Assembly: GCA_905212515.1 (NCBI GenBank)
Contig: CAJMEU010000139.1
Coordinates: 1 to 7,520 of the forward strand
Origin: an uncultured Oscillospiraceae bacterium
GTDB taxonomy: Bacteria; Bacillota; Clostridia; Oscillospirales; Ruminococcaceae
DNA length: 7,520 bases
Direction of reading: 5' to 3'
Shown here: piece after piece, positions 1-3,757 of the stretch
Position numbering within the stretch: position 1 is the stretch's first letter
Layout of the letters: each line of letters begins with the position of its first letter
Notes under the pieces: model-generated
Told to the model about the DNA's origin: nothing
The model's input: only the letters and a program-made list of their open reading frames with translations
The model's database searches: none
Translations under genes and position numbers: made by a program

Positions 1-68
1 GGCTGGTTAATATCCACAAGGGCATGATTGATTTTTTTGCCAAGTAGACAAAGTTCTTTTCTCGGCAA
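1..68 (-). CDS. Cro-like small HTH regulator, 5' part only (22 codons)
   Basis: The reading frame starts at TTG (66-68) on the minus strand and runs off the left edge. It is preceded by a textbook ribosome site, GGAAGGAGG at 77-85, with 8 bases between GGAGG and the TTG. The visible peptide begins MPRKELCLLGKK and continues INHALVDINQ. This resembles the first helix of small phage XRE regulators of the type K-E-L-x-x-x-G-K-x-V-x-x-A-L-I-D, a resemblance judged from memory. It is divergent from the XRE repressor at 249, the arrangement expected of a cro/early-gene regulator facing a lysogenic repressor, so the rest of the element should lie to the left of the window. The function is inferred from position and a short N-terminus only; another small early protein is possible. 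Confidence 0.62.
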   Translation of the reverse strand, partial: MPRKELCLLGKKINHALVDINQ

Positions 69-76
69 GGTTTTAA

Positions 77-85
77 CCTCCTTCC
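77..85 (-). promoter_or_regulatory. Ribosome binding site fixing the TTG start of the divergent gene
   Basis: The minus strand reads GGAAGGAGG here, a near-perfect complement to the 16S rRNA 3' end, with 8 bases between GGAGG and the TTG at 68. No ATG or GTG lies at a usable distance in this frame, so the start must be TTG. Confidence 0.75.
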
Positions 86-88
86 CTA

Positions 89-117
89 TTGACTTTTACG
101 CACAAGTGTAATATATT
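89..117 (+). promoter_or_regulatory. Candidate promoter reading toward the repressor
   Basis: TTGACT (89-94) and TATATT (112-117) are separated by 17 bases. A start near 124 would leave a leader of about 125 bases before the repressor ATG. A TTACGC half-site (96-101) lies inside the spacer, so autoregulation is plausible. A weaker alternative nearer the gene is TTAAGC (199-204) with TATAGC (223-228), spaced 18. Confidence 0.5.
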
Positions 118-214
118 GATGGTGTCAGATATCAAGATATTACGCCTTCGCGGCATATGCTTAGTATATTATTCTTTCGCGTAAAAAGCAAGCGCAAATT
201 AAGCATTCGCGTAA
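96..214. promoter_or_regulatory. Operator-like half-site array TTACGC / GCGTAA
   Basis: TTACGC occurs at 96-101 and 140-145. Its complement GCGTAA occurs at 179-184 and 209-214, the last two within identical nonamers TTCGCGTAA (176-184 and 206-214), 30 bases apart. The left pair and the right pair face each other across the intergenic region between the divergent regulators. This is where repressor and Cro-like proteins of phage switches bind; assignment to the neighbouring XRE protein is inferred from position. Confidence 0.5.
108..135 (-). promoter_or_regulatory. Candidate promoter for the divergent cro-like gene
   Basis: The minus strand has TTGATA (130-135) and TATTAC (108-113) with a 16-base spacer, placing a start near 101, just upstream of the GGAAGGAGG site. 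It overlaps the opposite-facing candidate at 89-117, so the two could exclude each other. The -10 is only a moderate match. Confidence 0.35.
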
Positions 215-248
215 TCTCGGCGTATAGCACAAGAATGGGGCTGAAATT

Positions 249-680
249 ATGTCTGAATTATACGAAACTATCGTGCGCTTATGTGCCGAAAAAGGTATTA
301 CCATCACAGAACTTTGTCGGCAAAGCGGTGCCAGCCGTGGCTCTCTGACAGACTTGAAAATGGGGCGCAAATCTTCACTATCTACAGGCACACTCTCTAA
401 AATTGCCGCCTATTTTGGTGTATCGATTGACTACCTGATCGGCAATCAACTGCCATGGGATAGGGTTGCGGAAGACAATGAAAGGCGTGGAAGGATAATA
501 GAAGAAATCCACAAAGAAAAGGCCGCCGCCCCGAAGGGCGACGAGCTGGACGAGCTTGTAAAGGATGAGCTTGTGGGTTTCTATGGGGACGTGAAAAAGG
601 AATTGCCCCCCGGCGACATTGAGGACATTAAAACCCTGATGAAAATCAGGGCCGAGCTGAACAGGTCTAAAGGGAAGTGA
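249..680 (+). CDS. XRE-family HTH repressor (ImmR/CI-like)
   Basis: This 143-residue protein has an N-terminal lambda-repressor-like helix-turn-helix at about residues 4-64: the CAEKGITITELCRQSG stretch, a recognition helix around SRGSLTDLKMGR, and a closing FGVSIDYLIG typical of XRE repressors. The C-terminal half is charged and helical and shows no LexA/S24 protease domain, so self-cleavage is not expected. The next gene, 7 bases downstream, is an ImmA-type metalloprotease. By analogy with the ICEBs1 ImmR/ImmA pair of Bacillus, the repressor would silence the divergent early gene and be inactivated by the protease on induction. The start is the first ATG of the frame; only a weak GGGG lies before it, so translation may be poor. 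GC content is low at the 5' end and rises toward the 3' end. The fold is confident; the exact targets are inferred. Confidence 0.85.
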   Translation: MSELYETIVRLCAEKGITITELCRQSGASRGSLTDLKMGRKSSLSTGTLSKIAAYFGVSIDYLIGNQLPWDRVAEDNERRGRIIEEIHKEKAAAPKGDELDELVKDELVGFYGDVKKELPPGDIEDIKTLMKIRAELNRSKGK

Positions 681-687
681 AAAAGCC

Positions 688-1113
688 ATGTATAACAGCG
701 TCGCGGCGGTGCGCTCCGATCTGGAGGCCTCCGGGGTGGCGGTCGTGGATTGCCCCTTGAGGGAAAACCAATGCTTGAGCCTGGCGGACGGTGCCCTGAT
801 TGCCGTTGACACGGCCCGCTTTGCCACCCGGCAGGAAGAAGCCACGGCGCTGATACATGAAGAAGGGCATTTTACCTCCGGGGCGTTCTATGTGCCGTAC
901 AGTCCCTACCAGGTAAAGGCACAGGCAGAATACAGGGCAGACAAGGCCGCCGCGTTCAAACGCATTCCCTTGTGCGAGCTGGTGGAGCAAATGCGCCAGG
1001 GCCGGGACGTGTGGGAGATTGCCGAGCGCTTCAACGTGACGGCGGAATATATCTGGCGGGTCTATACCATCTACCGGGACAACTTGGGCATCGACTTTGC
1101 CGCTTTGGCATAG
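688..1113 (+). CDS. ImmA/IrrE-type metallo-endopeptidase
   Basis: This 141-residue protein carries the zinc-protease motif HEEGH at residues 57-61, where the two histidines bind metal and the first glutamate is catalytic. A downstream EYRADKAA at 81-88 supplies the likely third ligand, E81. This is the layout of the ImmA/IrrE family (formerly DUF955), which cleaves partner XRE repressors. The C-terminal part (about 95-125) looks like a small helical segment of the kind that follows the motif in phage ImmA proteins. The gene starts 7 bases after the repressor stop, with AGGGAAG (671-677) overlapping that stop as the ribosome site, so the two are probably cotranscribed. Inferred role: relief of repression when the host is stressed. 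Family assignment is strong; the substrate is inferred from adjacency. Confidence 0.88.
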   Translation: MYNSVAAVRSDLEASGVAVVDCPLRENQCLSLADGALIAVDTARFATRQEEATALIHEEGHFTSGAFYVPYSPYQVKAQAEYRADKAAAFKRIPLCELVEQMRQGRDVWEIAERFNVTAEYIWRVYTIYRDNLGIDFAALA

Positions 1114-1266
1114 CCCAGCGCACGGCAGACGCGTTTTTATGGGTAAGGCGGGGGAATTATCACCCAGCCCGCAAAGCAGCTAAAAACAGCCCCTACGCCC
1201 CGCTTTGGCAATGAGGCGGCAAAGAGAATGAAGCATACTTTTGCACAAACAAGGAAGGGATTAAGA

Positions 1267-1461
1267 ATGGCTTGGAGCGAAGAAAAGATGAAAGATATCC
1301 TGCTGTTTATCAATGCGGCGATAGAAGCCTGCGAAGAAGCAGAAAGAGACTATCAATTTACCTGCCCGCTTTGCGGTGGGGAGGCGCACGTTTCAAAGGC
1401 TAGGTGCAACGGGCACCACGCGGCGCGGTGCTTAGGCTGCGGGATGAACTTCATCGAATAG
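1267..1461 (+). CDS. Small zinc-ribbon protein, function unknown
   Basis: This 64-residue protein starts at the ATG behind AAGGAAGGGA (1251-1260, 6-base gap). An in-frame ATG at 1228 would add 13 residues but has a poorer ribosome site. Residues 1-30 look helical and acidic (EEKMKDILLFINAAIEACEE). Residues 33-36 are CPLC and 55-58 CLGC, the two knuckles of a zinc ribbon, with an extra C47 and H50/H51 between them. The protein resembles the tiny zinc-ribbon open frames seen in many Firmicutes integrative elements, where they are annotated hypothetical; that comparison is from memory. A DNA- or protein-binding accessory role is possible but not shown. It lies 153 bases after the protease gene, in the same direction. 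Confidence 0.75.
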   Translation: MAWSEEKMKDILLFINAAIEACEEAERDYQFTCPLCGGEAHVSKARCNGHHAARCLGCGMNFIE

Positions 1462-1530
1462 AGCCGATTTTCCCCGGCGCTAGCCCACAGACAGGCAAAA
1501 GGGTTTCACATTTTTGTGAGACCAATAAGC

Positions 1531-1549
1531 TTGTAAAACTGTTTTACAA
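1531..1549. repeat. Palindrome TTGTAAAAC-T-GTTTTACAA
   Basis: Two perfect 9-base arms surround a single central base. An RNA hairpin would have a very tight loop, so a dimeric protein site is the more natural reading. No partner copy was seen elsewhere in the window. Confidence 0.6.
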
Positions 1550-1613
1550 CTCCCCGGCAAAGCGGCGCCGGTGTGGATGCTGTCAAATGCGTCCATCCCC
1601 GCGCACGAGAGAT

Positions 1614-1790
1614 GCTGATTTTTGCTGAGGCCCTCGCGCGTGCGCGCGAGGGATGTTAGTTTTTGTTAGTTCCCCACACGCGCGAATTTCAAGTTTTTCA
1701 AGTTCCGACCCCAATACAAAGCCCTTCACGCGCGCAAAGTTCAGGTTTTTTCAGGTTCCCGCGCGCGGATATCGGGTTTTATCAGATTTT
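1614..1790. repeat. Five units each with a word repeated at about 10 bp
   Basis: Each unit contains a short word, a T-run, then the same word again. GCTGA occurs at 1614 and 1624; GTTAG at 1655 and 1665; TTCAAGTT at 1688 and 1697; TTCAGGTT at 1740 and 1750. In the fifth unit ATCGGGTTTT at 1771 is followed by ATCAGATTTT at 1781. The middle three units end in GTTCC, and alternating CGCG tracts lie between units (1635-1648, 1680-1684, 1729-1734, 1760-1766). The word differs between units but is kept identical or nearly so within a unit. The spacing is about one helical turn, suggesting a protein contacting one DNA face. No function is assigned. Confidence 0.65.
1631..1652. repeat. GC-rich hairpin with alternating CG
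   Basis: CCCTCGCGCG (1631-1640) and CGCGCGAGGG (1643-1652) are perfect complements separated by TG. A short T-run at 1660-1664 lies 8 bases downstream on the plus strand, so it could slow transcription leaving the zinc-ribbon gene, but the gap is too long for a typical terminator. Confidence 0.6.
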
Positions 1791-1856
1791 CGTCAAAAAG
1801 GGCGAATAGCTTTTACTCAATTTTGAGTAATCGGGCGTAAGCCTGGCTTACCCCAC

Positions 1857-1882
1857 CCTATTGGACAATTTTGTGCAATAGG
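1857..1882. repeat. 26-base near-perfect palindrome
   Basis: CCTATTG (1857-1863) is mirrored by CAATAGG (1876-1882), and inside these ACAA (1865-1868) pairs with TTGT (1871-1874). Only one base pair of the whole symmetric stretch fails (G1864 opposite G1875). Together with 1813-1830 and 1837-1851 it forms three palindromes in 70 bases. Confidence 0.6.
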
Positions 1883-1913
1883 TTCTCAATGGCCCCGCTT
1901 TGCACCCGAATGC

Positions 1914-1944
1914 AAAAAGCGCCCCAGGCCGAAGCCCAGGGCGC
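1914..1944 (-). terminator. Rho-independent terminator, minus strand
   Basis: On the minus strand a hairpin (1944-1919) has an outer GCGCCC/GGGCGC stem and an inner GGC/GCC stem closed by a TTCG tetraloop. It is followed directly by TTTTT (1918-1914). The only minus-strand gene upstream is the 32-residue peptide at 2119-2217, so this is the likely distal end of its message, which would give a 3' UTR of about 200 bases. Confidence 0.7.
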
Positions 1945-2004
1945 AATATACAAGCGGTATTCATTTTTAGCACGTCCCACTGTATTCCATGGCATACAAA
2001 TCCA

Positions 2005-2033
2005 TTGACAATTTAGAGCAAAGCGGCTATACT
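2005..2033 (+). promoter_or_regulatory. Near-consensus sigma-A promoter for a small RNA
   Basis: TTGACA (2005-2010) and TATACT (2028-2033) are separated by 17 bases, giving a start near 2040. No coding frame with a ribosome site follows, and a terminator lies about 90 bases downstream, so the product is probably a short RNA. The -10 lies inside AGCGGCTAT (2022-2030), whose exact complement forms one arm of the terminator. Confidence 0.8.
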
Positions 2034-2039
2034 GAAAGT

Positions 2040-2130
2040 ACAGAAAGGCGCTGTCAGCAGACGGTGGCCCGGAAGTTTTAGCTAAAAGATATAGCCGCTA
2101 CTCTTGGGCGAGGGGCGGCTATTTCTTTTT
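2040..2130 (+). ncRNA. Small RNA convergent with the toxin-like gene
   Basis: An RNA of about 90 bases is predicted between the promoter at 2005-2033 and the hairpin plus T-run ending at 2130. It is antisense to the last codons and 3' UTR of the minus-strand peptide gene (2119-2217), the usual layout of type I antitoxin RNAs such as RatA and SR4 in Bacillus. Its 5' part (2047-2072) is nearly the same sequence as the 5' leader of the toxin message, because the DNA carries an inverted copy of it. It also contains the 12-base palindrome TTTTAGCTAAAA (2076-2087). Promoter and terminator are seen directly; the antitoxin role is inferred. Confidence 0.65.
2091..2130 (+). terminator. Terminator of the small RNA, possibly two-way
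   Basis: ATAGCCGC (2091-2098) and GCGGCTAT (2115-2122) form an 8-bp stem around a 16-base loop, followed by TTCTTTTT (2123-2130). On the minus strand the same stem is followed by ATCTTTTAG, a weaker T-run, so it may also partly stop the toxin message. Confidence 0.75.
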
Positions 2131-2217
2131 GTCTGCGATTTTCAAGGCAATCATGAATGTACCGTAAATTGCGCCGCCGATCAGGCCGAGCAATGCGAGA
2201 ACATCCGTCAAGCTCAT
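2119..2217 (-). CDS. 32-residue membrane peptide, type I toxin-like
   Basis: The peptide starts MSLTDVLALLGLIGG, continues AIYGTFMIALKIADKKK and ends at TAG. Residues 5-26 form one hydrophobic transmembrane helix, followed by a lysine-rich tail. This is the build of the small 'holin-like toxin' peptides and of Fst/TxpA/BsrG-type toxins, which sit in the membrane and depolarise it when overproduced. The ATG is preceded by GGGAGGTGA with 8 bases after GGAGG, a strong ribosome site that is largely buried in a leader hairpin (2227-2247). The gene has its own promoter (2311-2339), a convergent small RNA at its 3' end, and a second RNA upstream. All this fits a type I toxin-antitoxin unit stabilising the element. 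The coding call is firm; toxicity is inferred. It is too short for routine gene finders. Confidence 0.78.
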   Translation of the reverse strand: MSLTDVLALLGLIGGAIYGTFMIALKIADKKK

Positions 2218-2226
2218 GGGCATCAC

Positions 2227-2247
2227 CTCCCGACAAAATGCCGGGAG
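2227..2247 (-). promoter_or_regulatory. Leader hairpin burying the toxin ribosome site
   Basis: CTCCCG (2227-2232) and CGGGAG (2242-2247) are perfect complements around a 9-base loop. In the minus-strand message the 3' arm supplies four of the five bases of GGAGG (2226-2230), so translation should be weak until the hairpin opens. Ribosome-site occlusion is a recurring control in type I toxin messages. Confidence 0.65.
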
Positions 2248-2259
2248 CAAAAAGAATGC

Positions 2260-2277
2260 GCCCGGCTATTACCGGGC
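2260..2277 (-). promoter_or_regulatory. Second hairpin in the toxin leader
   Basis: GCCCGG (2260-2265) pairs with CCGGGC (2272-2277) around a 6-base loop. The minus strand continues GCATTC then TTTTT (2253-2249), a loose terminator-like arrangement, so some transcripts may stop within the leader. The 5' arm of the RNA hairpin is part of the sequence shared with the small RNA. Confidence 0.45.
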
Positions 2278-2310
2278 CAGCCGCCTGCCGTATGCGACAG
2301 CGCCAAGGCC

Positions 2311-2339
2311 AATATACCACACATCGACAAAACGTGCAA
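2311..2339 (-). promoter_or_regulatory. Promoter of the toxin-like gene, extended -10
   Basis: The minus strand has TTGCAC (2334-2339) and TATATT (2311-2316) spaced 17 bases, with TGG directly before the -10, an extended -10 motif. The start would fall near 2304, giving a structured leader of about 87 bases. Confidence 0.6.
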
Positions 2340-2340
2340 C

Positions 2341-2374
2341 AACAAATAAACCGCCCGGGAGGCAACCCGAGCGG
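2341..2374 (-). terminator. Rho-independent terminator, minus strand
   Basis: The minus strand forms CCGC-t-CGGG / CCCG-g-GCGG (2374-2351) around a TTGCCT loop, followed by TTTATTTGTT (2350-2341). It ends the short transcript from the promoter at 2425-2454 before the toxin promoter is reached. Confidence 0.65.
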
Positions 2375-2418
2375 CTTAGATAGAACAGTTCACACAGGAA
2401 GGTGTAAATCTGCCCAGC
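2341..2418 (-). ncRNA. Second small RNA, antisense to the integrase leader
   Basis: A consensus promoter (2425-2454) and a terminator (2341-2374) define an RNA of about 75 bases with no ribosome site or plausible start codon. Its terminator loop and 3' arm contain TTGCCTCCCG (minus strand, 2365-2356). This can form ten consecutive pairs, two of them G-U, with the ribosome-site region CGGGAGGTGA of the toxin message (2232-2223). It is also antisense to any integrase message starting upstream of 2341. Either role is an inference; the promoter and terminator are seen directly. Confidence 0.6.
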
Positions 2419-2443
2419 AGCTTGATTATACACCTCTTTGTGT
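2392..2443. repeat. Long inverted repeat upstream of integrase
   Basis: ACACA (2392-2396) pairs with TGTGT (2439-2443), and AGGTGTA (2400-2406) pairs with TACACCT (2429-2435). The three bases between allow two G-T pairs and one mismatch. The repeat encloses the minus-strand -10 at 2425-2430. It could be a leader hairpin in the integrase message or a protein site. Confidence 0.5.
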
Positions 2444-2454
2444 GGGCTTGTCAA
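2425..2454 (-). promoter_or_regulatory. Exactly consensus -35/-10 promoter, minus strand
   Basis: TTGACA (2449-2454) and TATAAT (2425-2430) both match consensus on the minus strand, with an 18-base spacer. The predicted start is near 2418. It points away from the integrase and into the second small RNA. Confidence 0.75.
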
Positions 2455-2481
2455 AGTGCGCATACAAGGAGGTTTTATTTT

Positions 2482-3642
2482 ATGGGCAAGAGATCAGCAC
2501 AGGGCACGGGCACCATTCGCAAAAAGACAGTAACCCGCAAGGGCAAGCCCTATACTTATTGGGAGGGCCGCGTAACGACGGGGCGCGACCCCGGCACCGG
2601 GAAACAGGTGCACCCCTCTTTCACCCGCACAACGCAAAAGGCTGAGCGGGAGAAGATGCAGGCGGCGGCGGTGGCCGTCAATACCGGCACTTACATCCAA
2701 CCCGAGAAGATGACCGTGGGCGAATGGCTGGACGTGTGGGCCGCCGACTACCTGGGCGGCGTGAAACCCACGACACGTGATATTTATAAACGGAACATCA
2801 AAAACCATATCAAACCCGCTTTGGGGGCGGTGCGCCTGTCTGATCTGCGTCCCCATGCTGTGCAGATATTTATAAACGGCCTTGAATTGTCGCCCGCTTC
2901 CATACATCTGGCCTATACCGTTCTTCTGCAAGCCCTGGGAAAAGCCGTTGACCTGGATCTCATTCCCCAAACCCCCGCCGCAAAGTGCGAATTGCCACGC
3001 TTGGAACGGAAAGAGATCCGCCCCCTGGATGATGCACAGGTGGCCGCGCTGCTGAAAGCCGTCAAAGGCCGCGACATCGAATATCTGATAAAAGCAGCCT
3101 TGTTCACCGGCTGCCGCCTCTCGGAACTGCTGGGCCTCACCTGGGATTGTGTGGGCACGGCCACGATCAGCGTCAACAAGCAGCTTGCACGGCCACGCGC
3201 CCGGCAAGATAGGCCCTTCCCCTCCCCCAAAAATGGAACGGCCCGCACCAAAGCCCCCGCCCCCGCTGTCTTAGAAGCCTTGAAGGCCCAGCGTCACAGC
3301 CAGACGGCCGCCCGTCTCAAAGCGGGCCCGCTTTGGGAAAACACTTACAATCTGGTATTTACAGACGAGACAGGCGCGCCGCTGTCACAATGGGCAATCG
3401 AGCAACGCTTTTCCCGCCTTCTATTCTCGGCCGGGCTACAGGGCGTCCGCTTTCACGACCTAAGGCACACTTATGCCGTGAATGCTATCCGGGCCGGGGA
3501 CGATATAAAAACCATTCAGGGCAACCTGGGCCACGCCTCGGCTGCCTTCACCCTGGACAGGTACGGCCATTTCACCGAGCGCATGAAGCAGGACAGCGCC
3601 GCCCGCATGGAGAGCTTCATCCGGGACGTTTTGAATCTGTAA
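2482..3642 (+). CDS. int: Tyrosine-type site-specific integrase
   Basis: This 386-residue recombinase would insert the element into, and excise it from, the chromosome. Residues 1-70 are a basic arm-binding domain (MGKRSAQGTGTIRKK, then a YWEGRVTTG strand typical of the AP2-like domain). Residues about 77-165 form the SAM-like core-binding domain, and 180-365 the catalytic domain. All catalytic residues are visible: R212 in GCRLSELLGLTW, K250, H325 and R328 in FHDLRHT, H351 in LGHAS, and nucleophile Y361 in DRYGH. The ATG at 2482 follows AAGGAGG (2466-2472, 9-base gap), which rules out an upstream in-frame TTG at 2422. No excisionase gene is visible beside it. Family and intact active site are near certain; the closest relatives are Tn916/phage Int proteins of Firmicutes. 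Confidence 0.96.
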   Translation: MGKRSAQGTGTIRKKTVTRKGKPYTYWEGRVTTGRDPGTGKQVHPSFTRTTQKAEREKMQAAAVAVNTGTYIQPEKMTVGEWLDVWAADYLGGVKPTTRDIYKRNIKNHIKPALGAVRLSDLRPHAVQIFINGLELSPASIHLAYTVLLQALGKAVDLDLIPQTPAAKCELPRLERKEIRPLDDAQVAALLKAVKGRDIEYLIKAALFTGCRLSELLGLTWDCVGTATISVNKQLARPRARQDRPFPSPKNGTARTKAPAPAVLEALKAQRHSQTAARLKAGPLWENTYNLVFTDETGAPLSQWAIEQRFSRLLFSAGLQGVRFHDLRHTYAVNAIRAGDDIKTIQGNLGHASAAFTLDRYGHFTERMKQDSAARMESFIRDVLNL

Positions 3643-3689
3643 AGGGAAAACTAAAGGGAAAACCGCCCCGTAAAACGAAAGGAAAACCG
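3640..3689. repeat. Direct repeats after int; probable element end
   Basis: TAAAGGGAAAAC occurs twice in perfect tandem (3640-3651 and 3652-3663), the first copy including the integrase stop codon. A third related copy, AAAGGAAAACCG, lies at 3678-3689. Direct repeats immediately beyond int are where integrase arm-binding sites and the att core usually lie. The exact crossover cannot be placed because the other element end is outside the window. Confidence 0.5.
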
Positions 3690-3726
3690 TCTGGGCCCTT
3701 TATTTTCAGGGAAGAGCCGTTTTTCC

Positions 3727-3757
3727 GTCACGCAACGGATGCTTGCGTGACTTTTTT
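3727..3757 (+). terminator. Strong rho-independent terminator
   Basis: GTCACGCAA (3727-3735) and TTGCGTGAC (3743-3751) form a perfect 9-bp stem with a 7-base loop, followed by TTTTTT (3752-3757). It should stop transcription from int before the chromosomal HTH gene. Confidence 0.85.

Larger units (their letters stand above)
1462..2004. other. Gene-free palindrome-rich region
   Basis: I see no credible coding frame on either strand here. The region holds a series of inverted repeats, all with different sequences. They include a TCACA/TGTGA hairpin (1506-1519), a 19-base palindrome (1531-1549), a CG-rich hairpin (1631-1652), TTACTCAA/TTGAGTAA (1813-1830), GTAAGCC/GGCTTAC (1837-1851), a 26-base near-palindrome (1857-1882), TTTGCA/TGCAAA (1899-1916) and a terminator hairpin (1919-1944). 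It also holds the matched-word units of 1614-1790. Such density suggests a protein-binding or replication/transfer locus, for example an oriT or single-strand origin, but no relaxase gene is visible to anchor that. Confidence 0.6.
2047..2304. repeat. Inverted copy: small-RNA 5' end versus toxin leader
   Basis: GGCGCTGTC (2047-2055) has its exact complement at 2296-2304, and TGGCCCGG (2065-2072) has its complement at 2272-2279. Between them GCAGACGG on the small-RNA side matches GCATACGG on the leader side (7 of 8), after which the leader has 8 extra bases. The repeats bracket the toxin-like gene, so both transcripts begin with near-identical sequence a few bases from their predicted starts. 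Confidence 0.7.
321..3335. repeat. Dispersed octamer CAAAGCGG / CCGCTTTG, 11 copies
   Basis: CAAAGCGG starts at 321, 1558, 2019 and 3318. Its complement CCGCTTTG starts at 816, 1100, 1200, 1366, 1895, 2816 and 3328. The copies at 3318 and 3328 form a perfect 18-base palindrome inside int. Copies fall in all three coding frames and in non-coding DNA, so protein sequence does not explain them. I found none in the chromosomal part (3700-7520) by eye. Confidence 0.6.

Noticed and set aside
1228..1266. Longer start for the zinc-ribbon protein
   Set aside because: The ATG at 1267 has a clearly better ribosome site; the longer form cannot be fully excluded.
1660..1664. Terminator for the zinc-ribbon gene at the CG-rich hairpin
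   Set aside because: The T-run lies 8 bases from the hairpin, too far for a normal intrinsic terminator, and belongs to a matched-word unit.
1614..1790. CRISPR-like array
   Set aside because: Repeats are short, differ between units and lack constant repeat-spacer lengths; no cas genes.
2269..2463. 64-codon minus-strand frame covering the second small RNA and the toxin leader
   Set aside because: Its ATG lies upstream of the predicted transcription start, it has no ribosome site, and it runs across a terminator and the toxin promoter.
2422..2481. Upstream TTG extension of the integrase
   Set aside because: No ribosome site; the ATG at 2482 has AAGGAGG at a good distance and begins the usual integrase N-terminus.
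3727..3757. attC-like or recombination hairpin at the element end
   Set aside because: A perfect stem followed by six T's is fully explained as a terminator.
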